A DNA stretch of 33,026 nucleotides. Origin: Chitinophagaceae bacterium. GTDB lineage: Bacteria > Bacteroidota > Bacteroidia > Chitinophagales > Chitinophagaceae. Positions 25,574-33,026 of the stretch are shown here, in pieces. Each line of letters opens with the position of its first letter. The first letter of the stretch is position 1. The stretch is taken from assembly GCA_947447825.1 (NCBI GenBank), contig CANFLL010000048.1, positions 1-33,026 of the forward strand, in the 5' to 3' direction. The position numbers were made by a program, and so were the translations under genes. The notes under the pieces are model-generated. The model saw only the letters and a list, made by a program, of their open reading frames with translations. It searched no databases and was not told where the DNA came from.

Positions 25574-27814
25574 TTATAAGCTTTCGTGAAAAGTTCGTGC
25601 AATAACTTCTAGTTGATGTGCTTTTGATAATCGAATGAAGTTTACAGCATATCCAGAAACCCTTATTGTAAGTTGAGGATACTTTTCTGGATTCTGATAT
25701 GCATCCATCAGTGTTTCTCTGTTTAATACATTCACATTAAGATGCTGTGCATTCTTGAAGAAATATCCATCTAATAAAGCAACTAGATTTTCAACCTGAA
25801 CCGAGTTGGTGTTTCCTAAAGATTTGGGAACTACAGAAAATGTATTTGAAATTCCATCTTGAGCATATCTATATTCCAACTTTGCAACACTATTCAATGA
25901 AGCTATAGCTCCATTGGTATCCCTTCCATGCATTGGGTTTGCTCCGGGGGCAAATGGTTCCCCTGCATTTCTTCCATCGGGTGTAGCACCTGTCATTTTT
26001 CCATACATTACATTTGATGTTATGGTTAACAAGGACATGGTAGGGACTGCATTTTTATAAGTTTTATGTGACTTTAATTCGTTAAAGAAGAACTCAGCAA
26101 TTTCTTGTGAAATAATATCAACCTTGTCGTCGTCATTACCATACTTTGGAAAGTTTCCTTCTATTTCAAATGAAGTAGCTAATCCTAATTCATTTCTAAT
26201 TGCTTTTACTTTTGCATATTTTATTGCAGAAAGTGAATCGGCAATGATTGATATACCTGCAGCACCATAAGCAATGTCAATACCGGGATCAGTATCAATA
26301 AAAGCCATCTGAGATTTTTCGTAGTAATACTTGTCGTGCATATAATGAATGATGTTCATTGCTTTGCTATACACTCTCGCTACTTCTTTCATCGTCAATT
26401 TGAAGTTTGCAAGCACTTCGTCATAATTTAGTATGTCATCTTTCAAAGCTGGTATTCCTTTCAAGACGGCTACTCCTTCCTTCTCTTCGCAACCAGCATT
26501 CAATGCTAGCAACAATGTTTTTGGAAGATTAGTTCTTGCTCCAAAGAACTGAATACGTTTACCTATTTCTTGATAGGAAACGCAACAAGCTATTCCATAA
26601 TCATCGGAATGTCTGTTTGGGCGCATCAAGTCATCATTTTCATATTGGATGGAAGAAGTGTCTATTGAAACCTTTGCGCAAAACTCTTTAAACCCTTCAG
26701 GTAAGTGTTTACTCCATAATACAGTAAGGTTTGGTTCGGGTGAAGCACCAAGATTATACAATGTTTGCAAGAATCTGAAAGATGTCTTGGTTACTTTTGT
26801 TCTGCCATCATCAAATTGTCCGCCCAAAGCTTCGGTTACCCATGTAGGATCACCACCAAATATTTCATCATAAGCACCAGGGCGAAGATGGCGAACCATA
26901 CGAAGTTTCATTACAAATTGATCAATCAGTTCTTGTGCTGCAATTTCGTCCAATCGACCTTCGGCTAAATCTCTTTCAATGTAAATATCAAGAAAAGAAG
27001 CCACATTTCCCAAGGACATAGCTGCACCATCTTGTTCTTTAACAGCCGCCAAGTAAGCCATATAAACCCATTGCACTGCTTCTTGTGCAGTCTCAGCAGG
27101 TCGATTAAGATCTAAACCATAAATGGCACCTAATTCAATAATGTCTCTCAAGGCGAGTATCTGGTCATTTACTTCCTCTCTTAACCTAATTTGATGCTCT
27201 GTCAATTCTCCATCAATAGCTTGTTTGTCTGCTTGTTTAGCAGCAATTAATTTGTCGCAGCCGTACAAAGCCAAACGGCGATAATCACCAATAATTCGTC
27301 CTCTTGCATAGTTGTCTGGCAATCCAGTTAGGATTCCTTTAGAGCGGAAAGCCATTATTTCAGAATCATAAGCAGAAAACACTGCACTATTGTGGTCTTT
27401 TACATAATCAAAAACACGTTTTACTTCATAAGCTACCGTTTCTCCCCTTTCTTTCGCTGCATTTTCTACTACCCTGATTCCACCAAATGGCTTAATAGCT
27501 CTTTTAAGTAATTGATCAGTTTGAAGCCCAACTATTTTTTCAAGATTCTTAGCAATGTAGCCAGCTTCATGACTAGTTATTGTTGAAATCTTTTGTGTAT
27601 CTATTGCTAGGCATCCATTGTTTTCTCTTTCTTTTTTCATTGCAACTAAACAAATATCCCACAGTTGTTTAGTTGCTGGAGTTGCTGCTTCTAAAAATGA
27701 AGCATCTCCATGGTAAGGGGTAATATTTCTTTTTACAAAATCTTTTACTTCAATACACTTGTTCCATGAACCTTGTTCAAAGTCCATTAGAAGATTTTCT
27801 GTTACTTGTTTCAT
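25574..27814 (-). CDS. pflB: Pyruvate formate-lyase
   Basis: 746 residues, close to the usual 750-760. It converts pyruvate and CoA to acetyl-CoA and formate without oxygen. The catalytic cysteine pair is Cys410-Cys411 in [10 protein letters not shown]. The glycyl radical site is Gly721 in [10 protein letters not shown] near the C-terminus. [18 protein letters not shown] is also typical. The start [17 protein letters not shown] fits the family. It lies 50 nt after focA. The enzyme is destroyed by oxygen once activated, so its presence implies anaerobic or microaerobic growth phases. Confidence 0.97.
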   Translation of the reverse strand: MKQVTENLLMDFEQGSWNKCIEVKDFVKRNITPYHGDASFLEAATPATKQLWDICLVAMKKERENNGCLAIDTQKISTITSHEAGYIAKNLEKIVGLQTDQLLKRAIKPFGGIRVVENAAKERGETVAYEVKRVFDYVKDHNSAVFSAYDSEIMAFRSKGILTGLPDNYARGRIIGDYRRLALYGCDKLIAAKQADKQAIDGELTEHQIRLREEVNDQILALRDIIELGAIYGLDLNRPAETAQEAVQWVYMAYLAAVKEQDGAAMSLGNVASFLDIYIERDLAEGRLDEIAAQELIDQFVMKLRMVRHLRPGAYDEIFGGDPTWVTEALGGQFDDGRTKVTKTSFRFLQTLYNLGASPEPNLTVLWSKHLPEGFKEFCAKVSIDTSSIQYENDDLMRPNRHSDDYGIACCVSYQEIGKRIQFFGARTNLPKTLLLALNAGCEEKEGVAVLKGIPALKDDILNYDEVLANFKLTMKEVARVYSKAMNIIHYMHDKYYYEKSQMAFIDTDPGIDIAYGAAGISIIADSLSAIKYAKVKAIRNELGLATSFEIEGNFPKYGNDDDKVDIISQEIAEFFFNELKSHKTYKNAVPTMSLLTITSNVMYGKMTGATPDGRNAGEPFAPGANPMHGRDTNGAIASLNSVAKLEYRYAQDGISNTFSVVPKSLGNTNSVQVENLVALLDGYFFKNAQHLNVNVLNRETLMDAYQNPEKYPQLTIRVSGYAVNFIRLSKAHQLEVIARTFHESL

Positions 27815-27864
27815 AATTGTATTTTTAAATGTTGTTATATTTTATATTTTATTTTCCATTAACG

Positions 27865-28677
27865 TCAATCATCTTGGTATTTTCTAGCCTCATATACCTG
27901 CTCATTAAACATAAACCAGTATGGTAAAGCTACTAGCACAACACCCCCTATAATGTTTCCGAGTGTTGCTGGCAATAGATTGACAATTAAAAATTGATAG
28001 AGGCTAATATGTGCGCCTAAAAACATTGCTGTAGGAAAAAAGAACATGTTTGCAACACTGTGTTCCATTCCAAATACTACAAAACACATTACGGGAAACC
28101 AAAGTGCAAGTATTTTGCCGCCAATTTCTTTTGCTGAATAGGAAATCCATACAGCCATACAAACTAGCCAGTTGGCTACAATGCCTTTAACGAATGTTAT
28201 CCAAAAGCAGCTTTCTATTTTGTGTTCAGCAAGTTTTATGGTTGAATTCCGCCATGAATCAACAGACAAAATACCTGTTTGAAAGGCAATGAAATAGGCT
28301 ACAAATAAAGCTCCGATGAAATTGCCAAGATATACAATACTCCAAACACGGAAAATACTTTTGATAGGTAATTGCCGATGGAGTACACCAAACGGAATAA
28401 CTGCACAGTCGCTTGTGAATAATTCTGCCCCACCAATTACTACTAGTATCAACCCAACAGGGAAAAGAGAGCCGAAAAAAAATTTTGTGATGCCAGGGTT
28501 AGATGCGGCTATGCCTGGCATTCCGCCAACGACCACTAATGATAGTAATCCACCTAAAGCAATATACGAACCTCCTAAAAGAGAATATATTAGTAGTTTT
28601 ATATTTGTAAAAGCATTTTTTTGTTGAGCACTTTTGCAAAACTGTATTGCAATTTCGGAGGGAGCTAGATAACTCAT
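27865..28677 (-). CDS. focA: FocA-type formate channel
   Basis: 270 residues, FNT family, six membrane helices expected. The central pore histidine is His206 in GMEHSVANMFF and the loop threonine is Thr88 in GGAELFTSD. FLGAHISLYQFLIVNLLPATLGNIIGG near the C-terminus is the other family signature. It exports or imports formate made by PflB. As first gene of the operon it follows an FNR-like site and a -7 box. The tail lacks other domains. Confidence 0.95.
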   Translation of the reverse strand: MSYLAPSEIAIQFCKSAQQKNAFTNIKLLIYSLLGGSYIALGGLLSLVVVGGMPGIAASNPGITKFFFGSLFPVGLILVVIGGAELFTSDCAVIPFGVLHRQLPIKSIFRVWSIVYLGNFIGALFVAYFIAFQTGILSVDSWRNSTIKLAEHKIESCFWITFVKGIVANWLVCMAVWISYSAKEIGGKILALWFPVMCFVVFGMEHSVANMFFFPTAMFLGAHISLYQFLIVNLLPATLGNIIGGVVLVALPYWFMFNEQVYEARKYQDD

Positions 28678-28702
28678 AAGCTATTTATCTTCTGTTGTTA
28701 GG

Positions 28703-28710
28703 CGAAACTA
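28703..28710 (-). promoter_or_regulatory. Predicted -7 box of focA-pflB-pflA
   Basis: On the minus strand TAGTTTCG, followed by CC, matches TAnnTTTG with one change. The same TTCG variant appears before purB (TACATTCG). It ends 25 nt before the focA start codon, giving a leader of about 20 nt. Confidence 0.45.
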
Positions 28711-28732
28711 TATTTGTGAGCCTTGGGAAAAT

Positions 28733-28746
28733 ATGATTTTTATCAT
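28733..28746. promoter_or_regulatory. FNR/CRP-type site upstream of focA
   Basis: A perfect 14-bp palindrome, ATGAT-N4-ATCAT, which contains the FNR core TGAT-N4-ATCA. Its centre (28739.5) is about 42 bp upstream of the transcription start expected from the -7 box, the classic class II activator position. The cbb3 operon has the same core. Known biology: FNR activates focA-pfl in Escherichia coli. Confidence 0.65.
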
Positions 28747-29655
28747 TGGTCAAACTGATTAAAATATAATGGCTATTATCAGAACTTTTGACTTCAAGAG
28801 CTATAGATTATTTTATCAAAAAAGAGTGGATAGTTTTTGTGAGACGCAATTATGGACGACTATTTTCCAGTCGTCAAGCAATTTTATTTCATTTTAGCTT
28901 TTATTGGTTATATGGTTTAGTACAAGACGTCGCTAAGGACTTGCTTGTTTATACTTATATGTAAGATAACCTACTATCATTTCATCAATCTACACACGTT
29001 ACGCATAAAGAACTGCTAAATGAATGATTTTTTACTTTTGCGATTTGTAAAACTTCGTTGATATTTATATATACTATTTGATTCGTAGCCTTTTTCAGAC
29101 TACAGCAATAAGGTTTCACCTGAATAAATCAACACAATCTACAAAAAGTGATTGGGAGTGGAGGAGTATTGCAAGACGATAAAAAGCAATTTTAGCTTTG
29201 CAAATTCACTACGAAAAACTTTCAAGATTCAATCAAACCATTTTATGCTGACTATCATTACCTATATAAAGCAGGAACGGGTTCGATAATGAACTGGGAA
29301 GAACCATTTTGCTAGGAAGGCAATTTACTTGCGGAAGATAGAAATGTGCCTTATAAAAGTTTGGAAAAGATTTATTCGGTAAAGAATGTGGCTTAACATA
29401 TAGTTGCTGAAGAACTAGGAAAAAATGTGAACTAACAGTTGCATTAACATGTCGTTGTGCTTAAGGTGAGTAATGAAGTCAATTTTTAATCAATAATCAG
29501 GCAGCTTATAATACAATTTAAATATCTATCACTTTGTGATAATTTTTTTTCGATAACGTTTTCTTTGGCACAAGATTAGAAATGAAAGTTGGTAGAAAAA
29601 CACCATCTATTACTTACTGATGGAAGTTGAGAGGATAAAATGAAGGGCGTATTAA
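28747..29655. other. Intergenic, with a possible gene relic at 29148-29430
   Basis: No intact gene. From about 29148 one plus-strand frame reads protein-like text (such as FYADYHYLYKAGTGSIMNWE and LLAEDRNVPYKSLEKIYSVK) broken by four in-frame stops, which could be a decayed gene; the family is not recognised. A 7-bp hairpin GACGACT/AGTCGTC lies at 28855-28875. TATCAC-TTT-GTGATA at about 29529-29543 is a small palindrome about 113 nt before the receiver gene. Confidence 0.35.
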
Positions 29656-30123
29656 ATGACATTAAAAATTAGGATTATGAGACAGTTACATATCATGCTT
29701 ATAGAAGGTAATCCAGGTGATGTAATCATTACCAGTGAAGCACTCAATGAAACAAAGGCAACAAGAAAAATTAGCATCGCAACAAATGGTGATGAAGCTA
29801 TGCACTATTTTGAAGAACTAATTTTTAATAAAAATGCCGATTATCCTGATATAATTTTCATGGATACTTATTTGCAAAACACCGATAGCTATCATTTACT
29901 AAATTACATTAAATCAACTAATTCTTTAAGGCACATACCAGTAATTATTTCTACTGATTCTGCTTATGAACAAGACATAAATTATGCTTATCAAAACTTG
30001 GCTACAGCTTTTGTAAGTAAGTCTTCGCAGGTAGATGTTTACTTCAATCATATTTCAAAAACCATTGAATACTGGACAACGGTTGCTTCTCTACCAACGC
30101 TTAATACACATTTGTCTACATAA
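29656..30123 (+). CDS. Stand-alone response-regulator receiver protein, partly degenerate
   Basis: 155 residues; ATG 29677 (MRQLHIMLIEGNPGD) is an equally good start giving 148. A single receiver domain of the Rcp1/CheY-like type. The phosphoacceptor is Asp70 in PDIIFMDTY; Ser99/Thr100 in VIISTDS and Lys122 in FVSKSS keep the switch residues. The acidic pocket normally read as E-D is Glu17-Gly18 here, so one magnesium-binding acidic residue is missing, and the proline after the lysine is absent. No output domain and no kinase nearby. It may be a phosphate shuttle or a receiver that binds partners without normal phosphorylation. Confidence 0.8.
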   Translation: MTLKIRIMRQLHIMLIEGNPGDVIITSEALNETKATRKISIATNGDEAMHYFEELIFNKNADYPDIIFMDTYLQNTDSYHLLNYIKSTNSLRHIPVIISTDSAYEQDINYAYQNLATAFVSKSSQVDVYFNHISKTIEYWTTVASLPTLNTHLST

Positions 30124-30126
30124 AAC

Positions 30127-30177
30127 AGTTAACAAGAATACTGATGATAGTGAGCCATTCTTCACTTATCGTTAACT
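30127..30177. terminator. Possible shared 3' hairpin between receiver gene and mqnA
   Basis: AGTTAAC (30127-30133) and GTTAACT (30171-30177) close a larger fold. Inside it AGTGA and TCACT can pair. It lies between convergent genes, where a two-way terminator is expected, but it has no clear T-tract. Confidence 0.3.
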
Positions 30178-30178
30178 A

Positions 30179-30916
30179 CTAAATGATTTTTTTTAAAAAC
30201 AACTCCAATCCATTTCTACTTTCTTCCGTAAGGTGGTAGTTGATGTTTTGATTGTAGTAGGTGTTCAGATTATAGCTAGAATAATCTCCCTGTTCCTCAA
30301 TGACTTCTTCTATGTGCGCTAGGCCAGAAAGGTTTGCTTCATTAAATTCTGCAATAAAATCTGATGGCAATTGCTTATTAGCCACCCATGCTGCAAAAAC
30401 AAAAGGAAGCCCCGTATGCAGTTGCCAGGCAGTTGCCAGATCGTAAATATAGGTGGAAGAAGCCCTTTGTGCCAATGCTCTATCCCCAATAACTACACCC
30501 GCAGTAGTGCCTTTGATGAGTTGCTGATAATTTGGTTTTGCATCTTCAAACGCCACTTCTTTTTGCCAATATTCCTTCAATAATAGTTTAAAAAGTGCTA
30601 CAGATGTGCGGCTCTGATAGTCTAGTAATACCTTCTCTACCTGTTCAATGGGTACTTCACTAAACAAACACACGGAAGCCACTTCTCCTACAGCACTAAT
30701 GCAAACATCTGTAATGATATGTGCATTAGTAAGCTTTGGGATAATTGCAACTGGCACTAAACCTACATCTATCTTGTCCTCCAATAACATGTTGGCAATT
30801 GCCGCAGGATATTGTTCAATCAACTCAATCATATCTATTAAGCCACTCCTTTTAATGCCATACAACAGTGGTTTAGTATTTAAATAACTCACTGCCCCTA
30901 CCTTTATTTTCTTCAA
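30179..30916 (-). CDS. mqnA: Chorismate dehydratase, menaquinone biosynthesis (MqnA)
   Basis: 245 residues. The N-terminus KIKVGAVSYLNTKPLLYG is the family hallmark; VGLVPVAIIPKL and AGVVIGDRALAQ are the other conserved blocks, and the protein has the two-lobe periplasmic-binding-protein fold. MqnA removes water from chorismate to give 3-enolpyruvylbenzoate, the first step of the futalosine route to menaquinone. No other mqn gene is in the window. It is divergent from purB with 115 bp between; TTTCTTTG on the minus strand (30936-30943) is a weak -7 candidate. Confidence 0.88.
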   Translation of the reverse strand: MKKIKVGAVSYLNTKPLLYGIKRSGLIDMIELIEQYPAAIANMLLEDKIDVGLVPVAIIPKLTNAHIITDVCISAVGEVASVCLFSEVPIEQVEKVLLDYQSRTSVALFKLLLKEYWQKEVAFEDAKPNYQQLIKGTTAGVVIGDRALAQRASSTYIYDLATAWQLHTGLPFVFAAWVANKQLPSDFIAEFNEANLSGLAHIEEVIEEQGDYSSYNLNTYYNQNINYHLTEESRNGLELFLKKII

Positions 30917-30952
30917 AAGTCTTTATTTTTCGTGCCAAAGAAAAGATTTTTA

Positions 30953-30984
30953 TTGTGGTTAAAAATCAGTAATAGTACATTCGC
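30953..30984 (+). promoter_or_regulatory. Predicted purB promoter
   Basis: TTG (30953-30955), a 20-bp spacer and TACATTCGC (30976-30984) fit the Bacteroidota layout TTG-N19/20-TAnnTTTG with one mismatch in the -7 box. The start codon lies 48 nt downstream. Confidence 0.5.
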
Positions 30985-31031
30985 AACCTTTCAAAGCATT
31001 ATTCTTCGTAATTCATAATTTTTAATTCAGC

Positions 31032-32378
31032 ATGGAACTGAACAATTTAACAGCTATTTCGCCTGTAGACGGTCGTTATCGTAAGCAAGTAGACTTTTTG
31101 GGTAATTATTTCTCTGAGTTTGCGCTCATCAAATACCGCGTTTTTGTAGAGATAGAATATTTTTTGTTTTTAGCTGATAAAAAATTATTTAAGCTTTCTC
31201 CTAAAGCAAAACAAAAACTAAAAGCTATTACGGATAATTTTAGTTTAGAAGATGCTCAGTCTATAAAAGATATTGAAGCCGTCACTAATCATGACGTGAA
31301 AGCTGTGGAATATTTTATCAAAAAGCATTTTGAAGCCATTGGCATAGAGCCTTTGAAAGAGTGGGTTCACTTCGGTTTAACTTCACAAGATATCAACAAT
31401 ACCGCCATCCCCCTTAGTTGGAAAAACTGTATGGAGTTGGATTATCTGCCAGCCATAGCAAACCTGCAAGCTGTGCTGCAACAATTGGCTACCAACTGGA
31501 AAACCATTTCTATGCTTGCTCGCACTCATGGTCAGCCAGCATCACCCACCGTTTTAGGAAAAGAGATTATGGTATTTGTAGAGCGTTTGGCTAATCAGGT
31601 ACAGCTGTTTTCTTACATTCCTTATGCGGCAAAGTTTGGTGGAGCCACAGGTAACTTCAATGCACATCATATTGCTTTTCCAGAAAAAGATTGGGTGAAA
31701 CTAGGAAATGATTTTGTTGATAATCGCCTCGGATTACAACGAATGCAGTTCACTACACAGATTGAACATTACGATAATTTGGCTGCCCATTGTGATGCCA
31801 TCAAGCGCATAAACAATATTTTGATAGATTTGTGTAGAGACATCTGGACATATATCAGTATGGATTATTTTAAGCAGAAAACGAAAGAAGGTGAGGTAGG
31901 GTCGTCTGCCATGCCACATAAGGTTAATCCGATTGACTTTGAAAATGCAGAAGGTAATTTAGGGGTAGCCAATGCCTTATTAGAACATTTTGCGGCTAAG
32001 TTGCCCATAAGTCGTTTGCAGCGCGATTTAACAGACAGTACTGTTTTGCGCAATATAGGTGTGCCAATTGCGCATACACTATTAGCTGTTAAAAGCTTGC
32101 ACAAAGGGCTTGGCAAATTGTTACTCAATGAAAACAAGATTAGTGATGAACTAGAAAACAATTGGGCAGTAGTTGCCGAGGCTATACAAACCGTTTTGAG
32201 AAGGGAAAACTACCCCAATCCATACGAAGCTTTGAAGGGATTAACTCGTGGAAATCATTCCATAAATAAAGAGTCGATACACAGTTTTATAGAAAGTCTA
32301 GCTGTTAATAACGAATTGAAAGAGGAGCTAAAAGCCATTACACCTGCTAACTATGTAGGCATTATGGCAGCATATTAA
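31032..32378 (+). CDS. purB: Adenylosuccinate lyase
   Basis: 448 residues. It catalyses two steps of purine synthesis: SAICAR to AICAR plus fumarate, and adenylosuccinate to AMP plus fumarate. The fumarase/aspartase superfamily signature SSAMPHKVNPIDFEN lies at 291-305, with the catalytic serine at 291 or 292. ARTHGQPASP (His166) is the general-acid region and WVHFGLTSQDINNTA (111-125) is a further conserved block. Length and motifs match the Escherichia coli PurB type. It is transcribed alone and ends at a strong terminator. Confidence 0.97.
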   Translation: MELNNLTAISPVDGRYRKQVDFLGNYFSEFALIKYRVFVEIEYFLFLADKKLFKLSPKAKQKLKAITDNFSLEDAQSIKDIEAVTNHDVKAVEYFIKKHFEAIGIEPLKEWVHFGLTSQDINNTAIPLSWKNCMELDYLPAIANLQAVLQQLATNWKTISMLARTHGQPASPTVLGKEIMVFVERLANQVQLFSYIPYAAKFGGATGNFNAHHIAFPEKDWVKLGNDFVDNRLGLQRMQFTTQIEHYDNLAAHCDAIKRINNILIDLCRDIWTYISMDYFKQKTKEGEVGSSAMPHKVNPIDFENAEGNLGVANALLEHFAAKLPISRLQRDLTDSTVLRNIGVPIAHTLLAVKSLHKGLGKLLLNENKISDELENNWAVVAEAIQTVLRRENYPNPYEALKGLTRGNHSINKESIHSFIESLAVNNELKEELKAITPANYVGIMAAY

Positions 32379-32397
32379 TATTAAATAATTGATAACT

Positions 32398-32440
32398 AAG
32401 AATCCCTTGCAGTGGTAAGTTGCAAGGGATTCTTGTTTAA
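32398..32440 (+). terminator. Intrinsic terminator of purB
   Basis: AAGAATCCCTTGCA (32398-32411) pairs perfectly with TGCAAGGGATTCTT (32421-32434), a 14-bp stem with a 9-nt loop followed by GTTTAAAA. It starts 19 nt after the purB stop. Confidence 0.85.
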
Positions 32441-32688
32441 AAGTAAAATCATCCTAAGCACAATTCAGTTAAGCAAATAGATTTAAAAAAGAATAAACTA
32501 AGATGTCATTTTTCTATGTCAGATTGTGTTTTTACGTGACAAGTGATTAATTTAAAACGTTGTACTTTAAGAACGAAAATGTGGGCGTATAAAAGGGGGG
32601 GATTTCACTCTTCCCACTTATCAGCCACTCAAATTGTATTGATTGTATGTTTTATAGGCATTCTGCTCCAAATTGTTCAATCAAATCG

Positions 32689-32875
32689 TCACGGCATTGC
32701 CGTTTATGAGTCAAAAAGGGCAATGAATGCCTCATAAACGGCAATGAAAGACTCATAAACGGCAACCGGATGGGGTGTTCTTTGCCGTTTATGGGCTAAA
32801 GTTGGCAAACATTATTGAATCGTTTGCTCCTATTATCTCATAAGGAGCAAACAATCAGCCATAAACGGCAACCGT
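32689..32875. repeat. GCCGTTTATGAG array, partly 21-bp periodic, both orientations
   Basis: CTCATAAACGGCA occurs at 32731 and 32752, 21 bp apart, with a similar in-phase unit at 32710 (16 of 21 positions equal). The reverse orientation TTGCCGTTTATG occurs at 32697 and 32782, 85 bp apart, and another forward copy CATAAACGGCAACCG lies at 32860. A 10-bp hairpin GTTTGCTCCT/AGGAGCAAAC (32822-32831 with 32843-32852) sits inside and has CTCATA in its loop. No gene spans it. Confidence 0.7.
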
Positions 32876-33026
32876 TTTTAAAAGGCATTCCCTGTAATTG
32901 CTGCGCATCTTTTTGATATTGCAATATATTTATATTTGATTTAACTGGATTTTACGTTACAGGTTCATCTTTTATTGAAAACAATCATTTTTTGATGGTT
33001 AATGTTCTTATTGGGCATACCTCTCC

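Noticed and set aside
29571-29586. Sigma-54 promoter (TTGGCAC near the receiver gene)
   Set aside because: The -24-like TGGCAC is present, but no TTGC/TTGA -12 element stands at the required spacing.
32543-32737. 64-codon plus-strand frame before the end array
   Set aside because: No recognisable family. It ends inside the palindromic array. A short hydrophobic run is expected by chance in AT-rich DNA.

Overview
The window is AT-rich DNA from a member of the Bacteroidota, most likely near Chitinophagaceae/Sphingobacteriales. The evidence is three large secreted proteins with type IX secretion (T9SS) C-terminal sorting domains, a fused CcoN-CcoO cbb3 oxidase subunit, Bacteroidota-style -7 promoter boxes (TAnnTTTG and a TAnnTTCG variant), almost no Shine-Dalgarno sequences, and long intergenic gaps filled with small palindromic repeats. 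No tRNA, rRNA, CRISPR array, intact insertion sequence or prophage was seen.

Layout. 1-1502: no convincing gene; a 42-bp tandem array and degenerate dispersed repeats. 1503-5426: a 1205-residue IPT/TIG-repeat surface protein and a 96-residue PID-type anchored protein, closed by a strong terminator. 5736-9248 (minus): a secreted subtilisin-like protease. 9249-10694: a 1.4-kb gap with a degenerate 21-bp array, a diverged direct repeat on each side of it, and then an FNR-like site and promoter. 10695-17347: the cbb3 oxidase operon ccoS-ccoNO-ccoQ-ccoP-ccoG-ccoH-TauE/SafE protein; ccoS and ccoQ are small genes easily missed. 17599-20653 (minus): a LysM/RlpA-like cell-wall protein and an RsmF-like rRNA methyltransferase. 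20801-22128: a gap holding the cleanest 21-bp array. 22129-24618: a secreted rhamnogalacturonan lyase-like protein. 24687-28677 (minus): focA-pflB-pflA. 28747-29655: a gap with a possible gene relic. 29656-30123: a lone receiver-domain protein. 30179-30916 (minus): mqnA. 31032-32378: purB. 32379-33026: a terminator and another palindromic array.

How it fits together. The cbb3 oxidase is a high-affinity terminal oxidase and pyruvate formate-lyase is an oxygen-sensitive enzyme. Both operons carry a TGAT-N4-ATCA (FNR/CRP-type) palindrome at plausible activator distances from a predicted promoter, which suggests joint induction at low oxygen. MqnA supplies menaquinone, the usual quinone of this phylum. 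The secreted protease, lyase and TIG protein suggest degradation of, or attachment to, plant or detrital polymers.

The most unusual signal is in the gaps. Four or five separate intergenic arrays use different core sequences but share a 21-bp pitch, about two turns of B-DNA. In the clearest two arrays the cores are palindromic or nearly so. I do not recognise this as a named element. All repeat spacings were counted by hand.
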